DNA of 64,000 bases from Firmicutes bacterium HGW-Firmicutes-1 (GTDB taxonomy: Bacteria > Bacillota > Clostridia > Lachnospirales > Vallitaleaceae), in NCBI GenBank assembly GCA_002841625.1, contig PHAG01000002.1, forward strand, positions 62,001-126,000, written 5' to 3'. Shown piece after piece: positions 1-7,289 of this stretch. Within the stretch, counting starts at the first letter, position 1; every line of letters starts with the position of its first letter. The notes beneath the pieces were generated by a model. The model was not told where the DNA came from, did not search any database, and worked only from the letters and a program-made list of their open reading frames with translations. Made by a program: the position numbers and the translations under genes.

Positions 1-462
1 TTGGCTGTTGGTGAAAGTCATAGCGAGATGTATCGTATGCTTGAAGCAGTTGTTCCACATTTACCACAGGGCAAACCAACTTATCTTATGGGTGTTGGAA
101 CGCCAGAAAATATACTTGAAGGTGTTGCGAGAGGTGTTGACTTTTTTGATTGTGTTTATCCAACAAGAAACGGAAGACATGGGCATGTTTATACGAATTA
201 TGGTAGGCTAAACCTATTTAATGCGAAATTCCTTACAGATGATAAACCCATTGAGGAAGGCTGTGGTTGTCCAACTTGTCAATCATATAGTAGAGCATAT
301 ATAAGACATCTTCTAAAAGCTAAAGAAATGTTAGGTATGAGGCTTTGTGTGTTGCATAATTTATATTTTTACAATTCAATGATGGAAGAAATTAGAGAAG
401 CAATTACGAACAATCGTTTCATAGAATATAAAGCTAAGAAGCTTGAGGGCATCAACAATTAG
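1..462 (+). CDS. tgt: Queuine tRNA-ribosyltransferase (TGT), C-terminal part
   Basis: C-terminal 153 residues of bacterial tRNA-guanine transglycosylase, which exchanges guanine-34 for preQ1 in GUN-anticodon tRNAs during queuosine synthesis. The stretch PTYLMGVGTPENILEGVARG, then FFDCVYPTRNGRHG with the catalytic aspartate (residue 50 of this fragment), and the zinc ligands C88, C90, C93 and H119 are all present. Full-length enzymes have about 375 residues, so the start lies before the window. The leading TTG is an internal leucine codon, because the alignment continues upstream. A VOC gene follows 12 nt after the stop, so the two may be cotranscribed. The frame is intact to the stop codon and the identification is firm. 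Confidence 0.96.
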   Translation: MAVGESHSEMYRMLEAVVPHLPQGKPTYLMGVGTPENILEGVARGVDFFDCVYPTRNGRHGHVYTNYGRLNLFNAKFLTDDKPIEEGCGCPTCQSYSRAYIRHLLKAKEMLGMRLCVLHNLYFYNSMMEEIREAITNNRFIEYKAKKLEGINN

Positions 463-474
463 AAAGGAATCATT

Positions 475-870
475 ATGAAACTTAGCCACATTGGTGTTTG
501 GACGAATGATTTAGAAGGGTTGAAAAATTTTTACGTTACTTATTTTGGAGGTAAGACGCGCGAAAAATATGTTAACCCTGTTAAGAAATTTGAATCTTAT
601 TTTATAGACTTTGAAGGTAATGGTAGTGTAAATCTTGAAATAATGAAGTTGGCTACAACATTAGAGAGTGGACAAAATCAGACAGGTGAAATGAATGGTT
701 TCGCCCATATAGCATTTTCAGTAGGTAGTAAGGAGCAAGTGGATCTTTTAACAGAAAGACTTGCTTTAGATGGTTACGTAATTGTGAGTAAGCCAAGAAC
801 TACAGGTGATGGATACTATGAAAGTTGTATTCTTGATCCGGATAGAAATCATATAGAAATAACAATATAA
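475..870 (+). CDS. VOC (glyoxalase/dioxygenase-fold) family protein
   Basis: A 131-residue single-module vicinal-oxygen-chelate protein made of two beta-alpha-beta-beta-beta repeats. The four usual metal-ligand positions are visible as H5 (SHIGVWTNDLE), E55 (VNLEIM), H78 (FAHIAFSV) and E128 (NHIEITI), so it probably binds a divalent metal as a dimer. Related clostridial proteins are annotated as lactoylglutathione lyase-like, but the substrate cannot be read from sequence and most clostridia lack glutathione. An AAAGGA Shine-Dalgarno precedes the ATG. It sits between tgt and a TauE-type permease, 5 nt before the latter, which suggests one transcript. The family is certain; the function is unknown. 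Confidence 0.85.
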   Translation: MKLSHIGVWTNDLEGLKNFYVTYFGGKTREKYVNPVKKFESYFIDFEGNGSVNLEIMKLATTLESGQNQTGEMNGFAHIAFSVGSKEQVDLLTERLALDGYVIVSKPRTTGDGYYESCILDPDRNHIEITI

Positions 871-875
871 ACTAC

Positions 876-1622
876 ATGTTAGGAATAACTATTTTGGATG
901 AATTTATTATTATTGGATTAATAACCGTATTTGTATCAGCGCTCATTCAAGGAATTACTGGATTTGGTTTTGCATTAATCGCAGTACCTATTTTATCTAC
1001 ATTTTTATTGCCTAAAGATATTGTTCCTATTGTAGTGATTTATAGCTTATTAATGAACATCCTTATGTATATAAGGAAAAGAACTATTGTTCATTTTTCA
1101 GAGCTTAAAACTCTGATTATATTTAGTTCAATTGGTATACCTATTGGTGTATACCTACTTAACCTCTTAGATGCAACTATCATTAAGCTAGTAGCTGGAA
1201 TCACAATCATTTTGACCGCACTTGCTTTGATGGTTGGATGGGAATGGAAGGGTAAAAACCTTCAGCTTACAACAGCTATTGCGGGACTTACTAGTGGTGT
1301 ATTAAATGGAAGTACCTCGATGAGTGGACCACCCATTGTATTGCTTTTACTAAATCAAAAAGTTGATAAGGAGCATTTTAGAGCCTATTTACCAGCTTTT
1401 GGGATCATAACGAATGTAATAACTATAATCTTTTTGATGTTGGGTAGAAATTTCAATGCAACACAACTAAAAAACATGGTGATATTCAGTCCTGCATTAT
1501 TTTGCGGACTTTTTATTGGTTCAATTGCAGTTAGATTTATAAATGAATATTTTTTTAGACGTTTTAGCCTGATACTAATCTTGGTAACAGGTGTTTATAC
1601 ACTATACTCAGTTCTGTTTTAA
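876..1622 (+). CDS. TauE/SafE family sulfite/anion permease
   Basis: A 248-residue integral membrane protein with about eight hydrophobic segments. It opens with a glycine-rich first helix (ALIQGITGFGFALIAVPIL) and has a second, repeat-related block near residues 138-160 (TSGVLNGSTSMSGPPIVLLL). The repeated G-F-G and S-G-P-P type motifs are those of the TSUP/TauE-SafE family, which moves sulfite, sulfonates or other organic anions across the cytoplasmic membrane. The substrate is not predictable here. The ATG at 876 has no Shine-Dalgarno. A TTG at 894 lies 9 nt downstream of AGGA and may be the real start, removing six residues. The gene ends 12 nt before a hairpin-rich repeat element. Confidence 0.83.
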   Translation: MLGITILDEFIIIGLITVFVSALIQGITGFGFALIAVPILSTFLLPKDIVPIVVIYSLLMNILMYIRKRTIVHFSELKTLIIFSSIGIPIGVYLLNLLDATIIKLVAGITIILTALALMVGWEWKGKNLQLTTAIAGLTSGVLNGSTSMSGPPIVLLLLNQKVDKEHFRAYLPAFGIITNVITIIFLMLGRNFNATQLKNMVIFSPALFCGLFIGSIAVRFINEYFFRRFSLILILVTGVYTLYSVLF

Positions 1623-1633
1623 ACATCTATTAA

Positions 1634-1773
1634 GGTTATAAAACCTCCGCATTCGCTACGGTTTCGTAACCGAATGTAAGCTTCGCTTGCACATCAGTGG
1701 GGGGATTGACCACCCACCGATGTTGGAATTAGTTCCCCCACTTAAGAAGTGGGAAACTTCTTCCATTCGGTTA
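1634..1773. repeat. Hairpin-rich palindromic element (MITE or IS200/IS605-end-like)
   Basis: A short non-coding element packed with stem-loops: GGTTATAAAACC (1634-1645), CATTCG (1650-1655) with CGAATG (1671-1676), CATC/GTGGG (1692-1701) with CCCAC/GATG (1713-1722), and CCCACTT (1737-1743) with AAGTGGG (1747-1753). TAACCGAATG at 1667-1676 is inverted as CATTCGGTTA at 1764-1773, so the inner part has 10-bp terminal inverted repeats. The composition (G/C runs, hairpins) differs from the surroundings. Such hairpin sets occur at ends of IS200/IS605-type elements and in MITEs. No transposase is present, so the type is inferred. The right repeat supplies the stop codon of the convergent HD-domain gene. 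Confidence 0.55.
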
Positions 1774-2457
1774 AACAAGTGACTTTTCTGATATATGATA
1801 TATAATCTTAAGAATATTTGATTTCTCATCAATATCATTGGTCAGTTTATAACATGTAGTTAGAAAATTAACAACATTAGCTAGTTCATTATCTTTATTT
1901 TCATCTGATAACTCACTTCTACCTAATCTATCACATAAATTAAACAATCCAATTTCAGCACAGGACACTTCTGACATCATTTCCTCAATTTTAGAAAAGG
2001 GTAGTTTTTTTGTTATAAATAGTGGCTGCATATGCCATCGTACAAGCTTGCAAACATCATCAATAAACAAATTGTCTTGAGTTAAGCAATCTAAAAATGC
2101 TTTTGCAAGTCTAGCTCCTGCAATATCATGATTGTATGAGGTGATTTTTCCATTTCTTATTTTTGTTGTCGTGCCTTTTCCAATATCATGCAACAAACTT
2201 GCCCACATAAAAACACGTTTATTAGAACTTAAGTGATTATATCTTGCAGCATAATCAACTACTTGCATTGTATGCTCCCATACGTTTCCTTCAGGATGAA
2301 ACTTAGGATTTTGTTCTGTTTTCATTAATTTAACTAAATCATGAAAAGGTTGCGTTTGGGGAAAAATATTATTACGTACCAACTCTCTAAAATAACAAGA
2401 TGGTTTATCGTCATTTAATAAGTGCTTCTCGAATGAAAAAAAGATTGAAGCTTCCAA
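1771..2457 (-). CDS. HD-domain metal-dependent phosphohydrolase
   Basis: A 228-residue HD-superfamily protein. The pattern is H62 (VWEHTMQVVDYAAR), H90-D91 (SLLHDIGKGTTT), H110 (YNHDIAGARLA) and D177 (LCDRLGRS), which supplies the expected metal ligands. The layout resembles the HD domain attached to some tRNA nucleotidyltransferases and stand-alone clostridial HDIG proteins, so it probably hydrolyses a phosphoester or nucleotide; the substrate is unknown. The start is TTG at 2457, behind GGAAGGTG. The TAA stop lies inside the terminal inverted repeat of the adjoining palindromic element, so the original C-terminus may have been altered by insertion. It is transcribed opposite to the preceding genes. 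Confidence 0.82.
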   Translation of the reverse strand: MEASIFFSFEKHLLNDDKPSCYFRELVRNNIFPQTQPFHDLVKLMKTEQNPKFHPEGNVWEHTMQVVDYAARYNHLSSNKRVFMWASLLHDIGKGTTTKIRNGKITSYNHDIAGARLAKAFLDCLTQDNLFIDDVCKLVRWHMQPLFITKKLPFSKIEEMMSEVSCAEIGLFNLCDRLGRSELSDENKDNELANVVNFLTTCYKLTNDIDEKSNILKIIYHISEKSLV

Positions 2458-2636
2458 GTGAACACCTTCCTTTAATTAAAGCCTTAATACTATTATAGCC
2501 TTTGAGGGTAATAATATTTTGGAAAAGTTTAGAGATTAATTGAAATATTAAGTTGAAACAATCACCTGTATTTGATAGAATAAGATAAATGGCAATGGAT
2601 ATAAAATAATAGCGGATTAGCAAGGAGAGATTAAAG

Positions 2637-3062
2637 ATGAAAAAGTTAATAAAAAGCAGTATTTTTCTTATGGTATTATCAGCAATTGGTTTCTTTGCAT
2701 ATAAGTTTTCATTAAGACTTAAAGAAATCAAAGAAAAGTATGAAAATTGCATCTCTTTTACAGGTAAAGAATTGAAGTTCGATGGAGAAGAAATTGATGG
2801 TGGGTCTTATGCAATTATGTTTAGTGGAGTAGAAATGGATTTTACTGGTGCGACTTTAATAAATGATGCTACACTTGATCTTTATGGGGAGTTTTGTGGT
2901 ATAAGTATTATACTGCCAGAGGATTGGCAAGTTGTTGAAGAGGGTGAATCTTTTAGAAGTGGATTTTCTAGCCAGATTGACACCTATGAAATTGATGAAA
3001 CAAAGCCAATTTTATATATTAACTACAATGTACGATATTCAGGTTTAGAAATTAAACATTAA
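2637..3062 (+). CDS. Membrane-anchored protein with LiaF-like beta-repeat domain, function unknown
   Basis: A 141-residue protein with one N-terminal membrane segment (about residues 5-24), short basic and acidic flanks, then a beta-rich domain with repeating glycine and alternating hydrophobic residues (SYAIMFSGVEMDFTGATL and so on). The pattern resembles the right-handed beta-repeat domain in the C-terminal parts of LiaF-like and DUF2154 cell-wall-stress proteins, though no specific family is assigned. AGGAGAG precedes the ATG and a clear intrinsic terminator follows within 50 nt, so this is a monocistronic gene. The domain presumably lies on one face of the membrane as a small sensor or anchor; this is inference only. 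Confidence 0.6.
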   Translation: MKKLIKSSIFLMVLSAIGFFAYKFSLRLKEIKEKYENCISFTGKELKFDGEEIDGGSYAIMFSGVEMDFTGATLINDATLDLYGEFCGISIILPEDWQVVEEGESFRSGFSSQIDTYEIDETKPILYINYNVRYSGLEIKH

Positions 3063-3073
3063 TATGAATAATT

Positions 3074-3105
3074 AAAATCACAAGGTTTACTTTGTGATTT
3101 TTTTG
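3074..3105 (+). terminator. Rho-independent terminator
   Basis: AAATCACAA pairs with TTGTGATTT around a short loop and is followed by a run of T. It lies 12 nt after the stop of the small membrane-anchored protein gene. Confidence 0.88.
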
Positions 3106-3152
3106 TTTTCTTCATGTATCGAAAATTTTCTTGCAGTAATCATATCTAAGAG

Positions 3153-3181
3153 TTGCAATTAGAATATCTATATGATATAAT
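3153..3181 (+). promoter_or_regulatory. Sigma-A type promoter for the DegV gene
   Basis: TTGCAA at 3153-3158 and TATAAT at 3176-3181 are separated by 17 bp, about 75 nt before the DegV start codon. Confidence 0.7.
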
Positions 3182-3258
3182 CCAAAATAACAACAAGTAG
3201 TATTGGATACCATATAACCTTGTGTAGATATCTACTTAAACTTTGGAGGTAATAGGAT

Positions 3259-4107
3259 ATGTCAAAAATTGCAATTGTAAGTGATTCTGCATGTGACCTA
3301 CCGTCATATATAGTAGAAAAGTATGACATCAAGATTCTGCCCCTTAGAGTAATCTATGAAAATGCAGAGTACAGAGATGGAATAGACATACAACCTCAAG
3401 AGGTTTATGACAGACTAGAAGAAGAGATTCCTAAGACATCACTGCCAGAGCCAGTTGAAGTAATTGAGCTCTTTGACAAGCTCGTTGGAGAGGGATATAC
3501 AGATGTTGTTTGCATAGCCTTATCAGCCAAGTTAAGTGGAACGTATAATCTGATGCAGTTAATAGCAAACGATTATGACCAACAAAAATTAAATATAAAA
3601 GTAGTGGATTCTAAGACCTTGTCAATGATTTTAGGCTTTATTGTGTTAGAAGCAGCGATGAAAGTAAAAGACTCAGGCACTATAGATGAGGTGTTAAGTA
3701 CAATTTCTATTATTCGCAACAAGATACAAGGATGTTATGTGCTTAAAACATTAAAGTTCTTAAAAAAGGGTGGACGAATTGGAAAGGTAGAAGGTACTGT
3801 TGGAGAACTATTAGATATCAAACCGATTATTGGAATTGACGATGAAGGTGCTTATTATACAATTCATAAAGCAAGAGGCAGAAAGAAATCAATACAAAAA
3901 ATTAAAGATTTGATTGAAGATCATTTTAAAGGTAAGTTGATTAATATATCAATTATTCATGGCGGAGCGGAAGAAGAAGCAACTTCACTTTTGGAGTATG
4001 TGAAGAAGTTGTATAATATTAATCAATGTTTTATCACTCAAATAAGTCCTGCTCTTGGAGTACATACCGGACCTGGATTAATCGGATATACGGCTTACGA
4101 AGTATAA
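3259..4107 (+). CDS. DegV family fatty-acid-binding protein
   Basis: A 282-residue DegV (EDD-fold) protein, full length for the family. It opens with KIAIVSDSACDLP, has the lipid-headgroup-binding KTSLPEP loop (T60, S61), then ALSAKLSGTYN (about 87-97), and ends with the conserved HTGPGLIG (269-276). FakB-type members hand fatty acids to the FakA kinase for acyl-phosphate formation, but many DegV paralogs have no assigned role and no fakA is nearby. GGAGGT lies upstream of the ATG. It has its own promoter, and the next promoter (thiT) begins within 10 nt of its stop, so it is a single-gene unit. Confidence 0.93.
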   Translation: MSKIAIVSDSACDLPSYIVEKYDIKILPLRVIYENAEYRDGIDIQPQEVYDRLEEEIPKTSLPEPVEVIELFDKLVGEGYTDVVCIALSAKLSGTYNLMQLIANDYDQQKLNIKVVDSKTLSMILGFIVLEAAMKVKDSGTIDEVLSTISIIRNKIQGCYVLKTLKFLKKGGRIGKVEGTVGELLDIKPIIGIDDEGAYYTIHKARGRKKSIQKIKDLIEDHFKGKLINISIIHGGAEEEATSLLEYVKKLYNINQCFITQISPALGVHTGPGLIGYTAYEV

Positions 4108-4112
4108 AAGGA

Positions 4113-4141
4113 TTGACAAATGCCATTATTTGGTATAATAT
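4113..4141 (+). promoter_or_regulatory. Promoter for the TPP riboswitch/thiT transcript
   Basis: TTGACA at 4113-4118 is followed by TATAAT at 4134-4139 (15-bp spacer) or the overlapping TAATAT at 4136-4141 (17-bp spacer), about 30 bp before the aptamer. Confidence 0.65.
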
Positions 4142-4172
4142 TTGTCTTGTTCCACAATCAAAAATATACAAT

Positions 4173-4324
4173 CGCTAGGGGAGCCGCAAGGCTGAGAAAG
4201 TTGAACTGACCCTTAATACCTGAACCGGATTATGCCGGCGGAGGGAAGCATATAATATAATTTATTATATCTATATACTTATGTCAGACAGCGCTTCCTG
4301 CGAAATATCAAGGAGGCTTTTTTT
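4173..4324 (+). promoter_or_regulatory. TPP (THI-box) riboswitch with expression platform
   Basis: The aptamer (about 4174-4250) shows GGGGAGCC, GGCTGAGA, ACCCTTAATACCTGAACC and GGATTATGCCGGCGGAGGG, the core of the thiamine pyrophosphate riboswitch. Helix P1 closes with GCT (4174-4176) and AGC (4247-4249). In the expression platform GCTTCCT (4293-4299) can pair with the Shine-Dalgarno AGGAGGC (4311-4317), which is followed by seven T (4318-4324), so one hairpin is both a terminator and an SD-sequestering stem. GGAAGC (4244-4249) at the aptamer end can instead pair with GCTTCC (4293-4298), the expected antiterminator. TPP binding should therefore switch thiT off. Confidence 0.96.
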
Positions 4325-5002
4325 ATGATAAAACAATTTCAAGATGCTTTATCAAGTGGTGATTTACAAAACGTTATAACTTCAACAGTAGGACAAATAA
4401 TAATTTGGGCGATTGCCGTAACTTTGTTACTTGCAATTATGGTTGTAAGTGGAAAAAACAAGTCAACGAAAATCAAGATCAAGCAATTAACGTATTCATC
4501 AATAGCAATCGCGATTGCTACGGTATTATCTTTTATTAGAATAATCAAACTACCACAGGATGGCTCAGCTACTCTGTGTAGCATGCTATTTATTGTACTT
4601 ATTGGTTATTGGTTTGGTGTTAAGCAAGGTGTACTTTGTGGATTAGTTTATGGACTGCTACAATTGGCATTAGGCGGTTGGGTTATGCACCCAATTCAAT
4701 TATTACTAGACTTTCCATTAGCATTTTCTGCACTTGGGCTAGCAGGTTTATTTAGAAATAGTGAAAATGGTTTGATGAAGGGTCTTATCGTTGGAGCTTT
4801 TGGAAGGTTTGTCTTCCACTTTATATCAGGGGTAGTGTTTTTTGGTTCCTATGCACCAGAAGGGTTTTCCCCAGTGACTTATTCAATAGCTTATAATATT
4901 GCTTATATTGGAATAGAAGTATTTTTGACAATTATTATATTGATCATACCAGCGTTTGATACAGCTATGAAGGCAGTGAAAAGAAACGCATTAAGTGAAT
5001 AA
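4325..5002 (+). CDS. thiT: Energy-coupled thiamine transporter ThiT (ECF S component)
   Basis: A 225-residue polytopic membrane protein of the ThiT family, the substrate-binding S component that works with the shared ECF ATPases and EcfT to import thiamine. The conserved ThiT core includes GVKQGVLCGLVYGLLQ and HPIQLLLDFPLAF (122-134). The N-terminal 45 residues add a hydrophobic segment beyond the roughly 180-residue minimal ThiT, ending in a basic stretch (KNKSTKIKIKQ). The TPP riboswitch directly upstream confirms the substrate class. The ATG immediately follows the T-run of the riboswitch hairpin, so translation and transcription are controlled at the same place. A strong terminator closes the unit. 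Confidence 0.95.
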   Translation: MIKQFQDALSSGDLQNVITSTVGQIIIWAIAVTLLLAIMVVSGKNKSTKIKIKQLTYSSIAIAIATVLSFIRIIKLPQDGSATLCSMLFIVLIGYWFGVKQGVLCGLVYGLLQLALGGWVMHPIQLLLDFPLAFSALGLAGLFRNSENGLMKGLIVGAFGRFVFHFISGVVFFGSYAPEGFSPVTYSIAYNIAYIGIEVFLTIIILIIPAFDTAMKAVKRNALSE

Positions 5003-5013
5003 GCAATAATTGA

Positions 5014-5048
5014 AAAAATGGTTGTACCCTTGTGTACAACCATTTTTT
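5014..5048 (+). terminator. Rho-independent terminator after thiT
   Basis: AAAAATGGTTGTAC pairs with GTACAACCATTTTT around a short loop, followed by TTGTTGTT. Confidence 0.92.
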
Positions 5049-5171
5049 GTTGTTAAAAAGTTTCTGCATTTGGAATAAATATTTTAGCATGAGTGAGCAT
5101 CTAATCACGTATTCTTTAATATTCAGGTTCTTAAAAAGTATCGTAGCTCATAATTAGCTTTAAGATGACTA

Positions 5172-5200
5172 TTTACTTTTGTATATTCATATATTATAAT
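5172..5200 (+). promoter_or_regulatory. Probable sigma-A promoter for ccdA
   Basis: TTTACT (5172-5177) and TATAAT (5195-5200) are separated by 17 bp, 35 nt before the ccdA start. The -35 is one base from consensus at two positions. Confidence 0.6.
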
Positions 5201-5234
5201 ATATAAGAAGTGAATGCATAAGGAGGGAGATTTT

Positions 5235-5921
5235 ATGAATGACGTAAATTACTTATCAGCCCTAGTATCAGGCATTATAACATTCTTTTTGCCTTGTATT
5301 TTACCATTACTACCGGTGTATTTTGGATATTTAGCAGGCGAAGCAATAACCAATTTAGACAATAGCAAGATAAAAATTAGGTTGATGACAAATGCATTAG
5401 GCTTTGTTCTAGGAATTACCTTGTTAAATGTTTTATTAGGCTTTGGAGCCAGAGCAATTACAAAACCATTACTGGAATATCAAGATATATTAAGAGCCAT
5501 TGGCGGAATTATAATGATATTGTTTGGAGTATATTTCGCAGCTGGACTTAAATGGATGTTCTTTGAAAGAGAAAGAAAAATTAGGTATCATAATTATTCT
5601 CCAAGTTTCATCAAATCCTTTATTTTAGGTATTACCTTTAGCTTTGGCTGGTCGCCTTGTTATGCACCAATTGTTGGGAATATTTTAATTATATCCAGTT
5701 TTGAGCATAATTACTTTAGAGCTGGTACCTTGATGTTGGTTTATTCTTTAGGCTTTGGTACAATGTTTTTGCTTTCTGCTTTTTTAGCAGGAGTATTTGT
5801 CAAGAATTCAAAAAAGATTTACCCATATTTAAATACAATAAAAAGAGTTGCAGGAATTATCATGATTGTTATGGGAATATTGTTACTTACTGATCAACTA
5901 TCTATATTAAATATGAATTAG
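5235..5921 (+). CDS. ccdA: Cytochrome c biogenesis protein CcdA family thiol-disulfide transporter
   Basis: A 228-residue CcdA/DsbD-beta type membrane protein with six predicted segments. It carries reducing equivalents from cytoplasmic thioredoxin to extracytoplasmic thiol proteins. The two redox cysteines are C21 (FFLPCILPLLP) and C142 (GWSPCYAPIVG), each next to proline as in CcdA. The ATG at 5235 is chosen over the in-frame ATG at 5214 because AAGGAGG lies between the two, just ahead of 5235. Its natural acceptor, a thioredoxin-fold lipoprotein, starts 16 nt after the stop, so the pair forms a surface thiol-reducing module. No cytochrome c or haem-lyase genes are near, so other extracytoplasmic proteins are likely clients. 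Confidence 0.92.
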   Translation: MNDVNYLSALVSGIITFFLPCILPLLPVYFGYLAGEAITNLDNSKIKIRLMTNALGFVLGITLLNVLLGFGARAITKPLLEYQDILRAIGGIIMILFGVYFAAGLKWMFFERERKIRYHNYSPSFIKSFILGITFSFGWSPCYAPIVGNILIISSFEHNYFRAGTLMLVYSLGFGTMFLLSAFLAGVFVKNSKKIYPYLNTIKRVAGIIMIVMGILLLTDQLSILNMN

Positions 5922-5936
5922 CAAAGGGTGGTATAT

Positions 5937-6581
5937 ATGAAAAACGTTATTAAAGTTCTGATAATAAGTATGTTTATAATGATTTTTTTAGTTGGATGTC
6001 AACCCAAAGACAAGAAGTCTGAGGAAGCAGAAAAAGAACAAAAGGAAACTTCACAAAATGACAAGGAAGAAGATGACCTAGAGGAAGAAGAGGATAATTC
6101 GAAAGATGATAAAGCCAAAGATGAAAATGGTGATGCATTTCAGGCAGAAGCAGAAGCATTGGCATTAGATTTTTCATTGAGTGACGGTAAAGGCAATATG
6201 ATAAATGTTGCAGATTACAATGATAAGTTTGTGTTTTTGAATTTCTTCACTACATGGTGCGGGTACTGTATGGAAGAAATGCCAGAATTTCAAACAGTTT
6301 ATAATCAATATAAGGATGATGTTGAAATTATCATTGTAAATGTGAATTTTGAAGATGATCAAAGTGTTGAAGATGTTGTCAAATGGTATGAAGAAGAGGG
6401 CTTTACTTTCCCAATGTTAATCGACGAAGGTGTAGAACAAACAGAAGCTTTTTATCCTTATGTGACAGGATTTCCAACTACATTTGTTTATGCAAAAGGT
6501 GGAGAGTATCTTGGATATTTATCAGGAGGACTTAATGAAGCTTCGATGAAGGAAATCATTGAAGGATATATGGATAAGTAA
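5937..6581 (+). CDS. TlpA/ResA-like thioredoxin-fold lipoprotein
   Basis: A 214-residue exported thiol-disulfide protein. It has a hydrophobic signal ending in the lipobox LVGC (lipidated C21), a long Lys/Glu/Asp-rich linker (about 22-75), and a TlpA/AhpC-TSA-type thioredoxin domain with active site WCGYC (107-111) and the cis-proline region GFPTTFVYAKGG. It probably sits on the outer membrane face and is kept reduced by the adjacent CcdA. Start ATG 5937 is preferred to GTG 5928 because AGGGTGG is correctly spaced for it. The charged linker is unusually long and acidic and may serve to cross the wall. A perfect hairpin terminator overlaps the stop codon. Confidence 0.9.
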   Translation: MKNVIKVLIISMFIMIFLVGCQPKDKKSEEAEKEQKETSQNDKEEDDLEEEEDNSKDDKAKDENGDAFQAEAEALALDFSLSDGKGNMINVADYNDKFVFLNFFTTWCGYCMEEMPEFQTVYNQYKDDVEIIIVNVNFEDDQSVEDVVKWYEEEGFTFPMLIDEGVEQTEAFYPYVTGFPTTFVYAKGGEYLGYLSGGLNEASMKEIIEGYMDK

Positions 6582-6625
6582 AACACAATCAACGACATGA
6601 TGATATGTCGTTGATTGTGTTTTAC
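6581..6625 (+). terminator. Rho-independent terminator after ccdA-tlpA
   Basis: A perfect stem of about 19 bp, built on AACACAATCAACGACAT and its complement ATGTCGTTGATTGTGTT, starts within the stop codon and ends in TTTT. Confidence 0.88.
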
Positions 6626-6794
6626 TAGGATAGTTTGGCATAAATAATTATAAAAGTTCTTTGATTTTAAGTGATAGTATTTTGTCTATTATACGATGTA
6701 AGGCCATTTTTTTGTTAAATAACTAGTTTGTTGAGGCAAAGCTATGATATAATAATGATTATTAGGGACTATATTATTTGAGGAGTTGATTCAT

Positions 6795-7289
6795 ATGATG
6801 TGTGATAAGTGTAATGAGAGAGCTGCTACTGTAGTGATAACTCAAATAGTCGGCGATAAAAATATAAAGTTATATTTATGTGAAAAATGTTCTAGTGAGA
6901 CAGATGGCCTCACGAGGGAAGATCATAATTCGTTTCAACATTTTTTAAGCGGATTAATCAATGCAAAAAGCACCCCTCAAAAAAACGAACTATTAAAATG
7001 TGAAAAATGTGGTATGACAATTGATTCTTTTAGAAAAAATAGTAAAGTAGGTTGCGCAAACTGTTATAAAACCTTTAGTAGTTATTTTGAATCTTTAATT
7101 AAAAGAATCCATGGCAATAGTGAGCATACAGGAAAGAGACCAGGTAAGTTAGACGTGGAGATAAAAGCAATGCAAAAAATTGACTCATTACAAGTTGATC
7201 TTAAGACTGCGATTGTAAATGAAGAGTATGAGCTTGCTGCACGTTTAAGAGATGAAATTAGAGGTCTCAAGCAAGGAGGCAATGTATGA
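6795..7289 (+). CDS. mcsA: McsA, zinc-finger activator of protein arginine kinase McsB
   Basis: A 164-residue McsA homolog: four CxxC pairs (C3/C6, C29/C32, C69/C72, C87/C90) forming zinc-binding modules, then a C-terminal UVR motif helix pair (about 133-160, DLKTAIVNEEYELAARLRDEI) shared with UvrB/UvrC and ClpC. McsA activates McsB, the kinase that tags proteins for ClpCP. The ATG at 6795 (or 6798) fits GAGGAG; the upstream TTG at 6786 does not. TATAAT at 6748-6753 may be the -10 but lacks a convincing -35. The stop overlaps the mcsB start (ATGA). No ctsR gene or CtsR box precedes it, unlike the Bacillus operon. Confidence 0.95.
   Translation: MMCDKCNERAATVVITQIVGDKNIKLYLCEKCSSETDGLTREDHNSFQHFLSGLINAKSTPQKNELLKCEKCGMTIDSFRKNSKVGCANCYKTFSSYFESLIKRIHGNSEHTGKRPGKLDVEIKAMQKIDSLQVDLKTAIVNEEYELAARLRDEIRGLKQGGNV

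Noticed and set aside
2411-2752. Minus-strand frame of 113 codons between the HD gene and the next gene
   Set aside because: Overlaps the start of the HD gene and the start of a plus-strand gene with a good SD; the translation is only AT-rich hydrophobic sequence.
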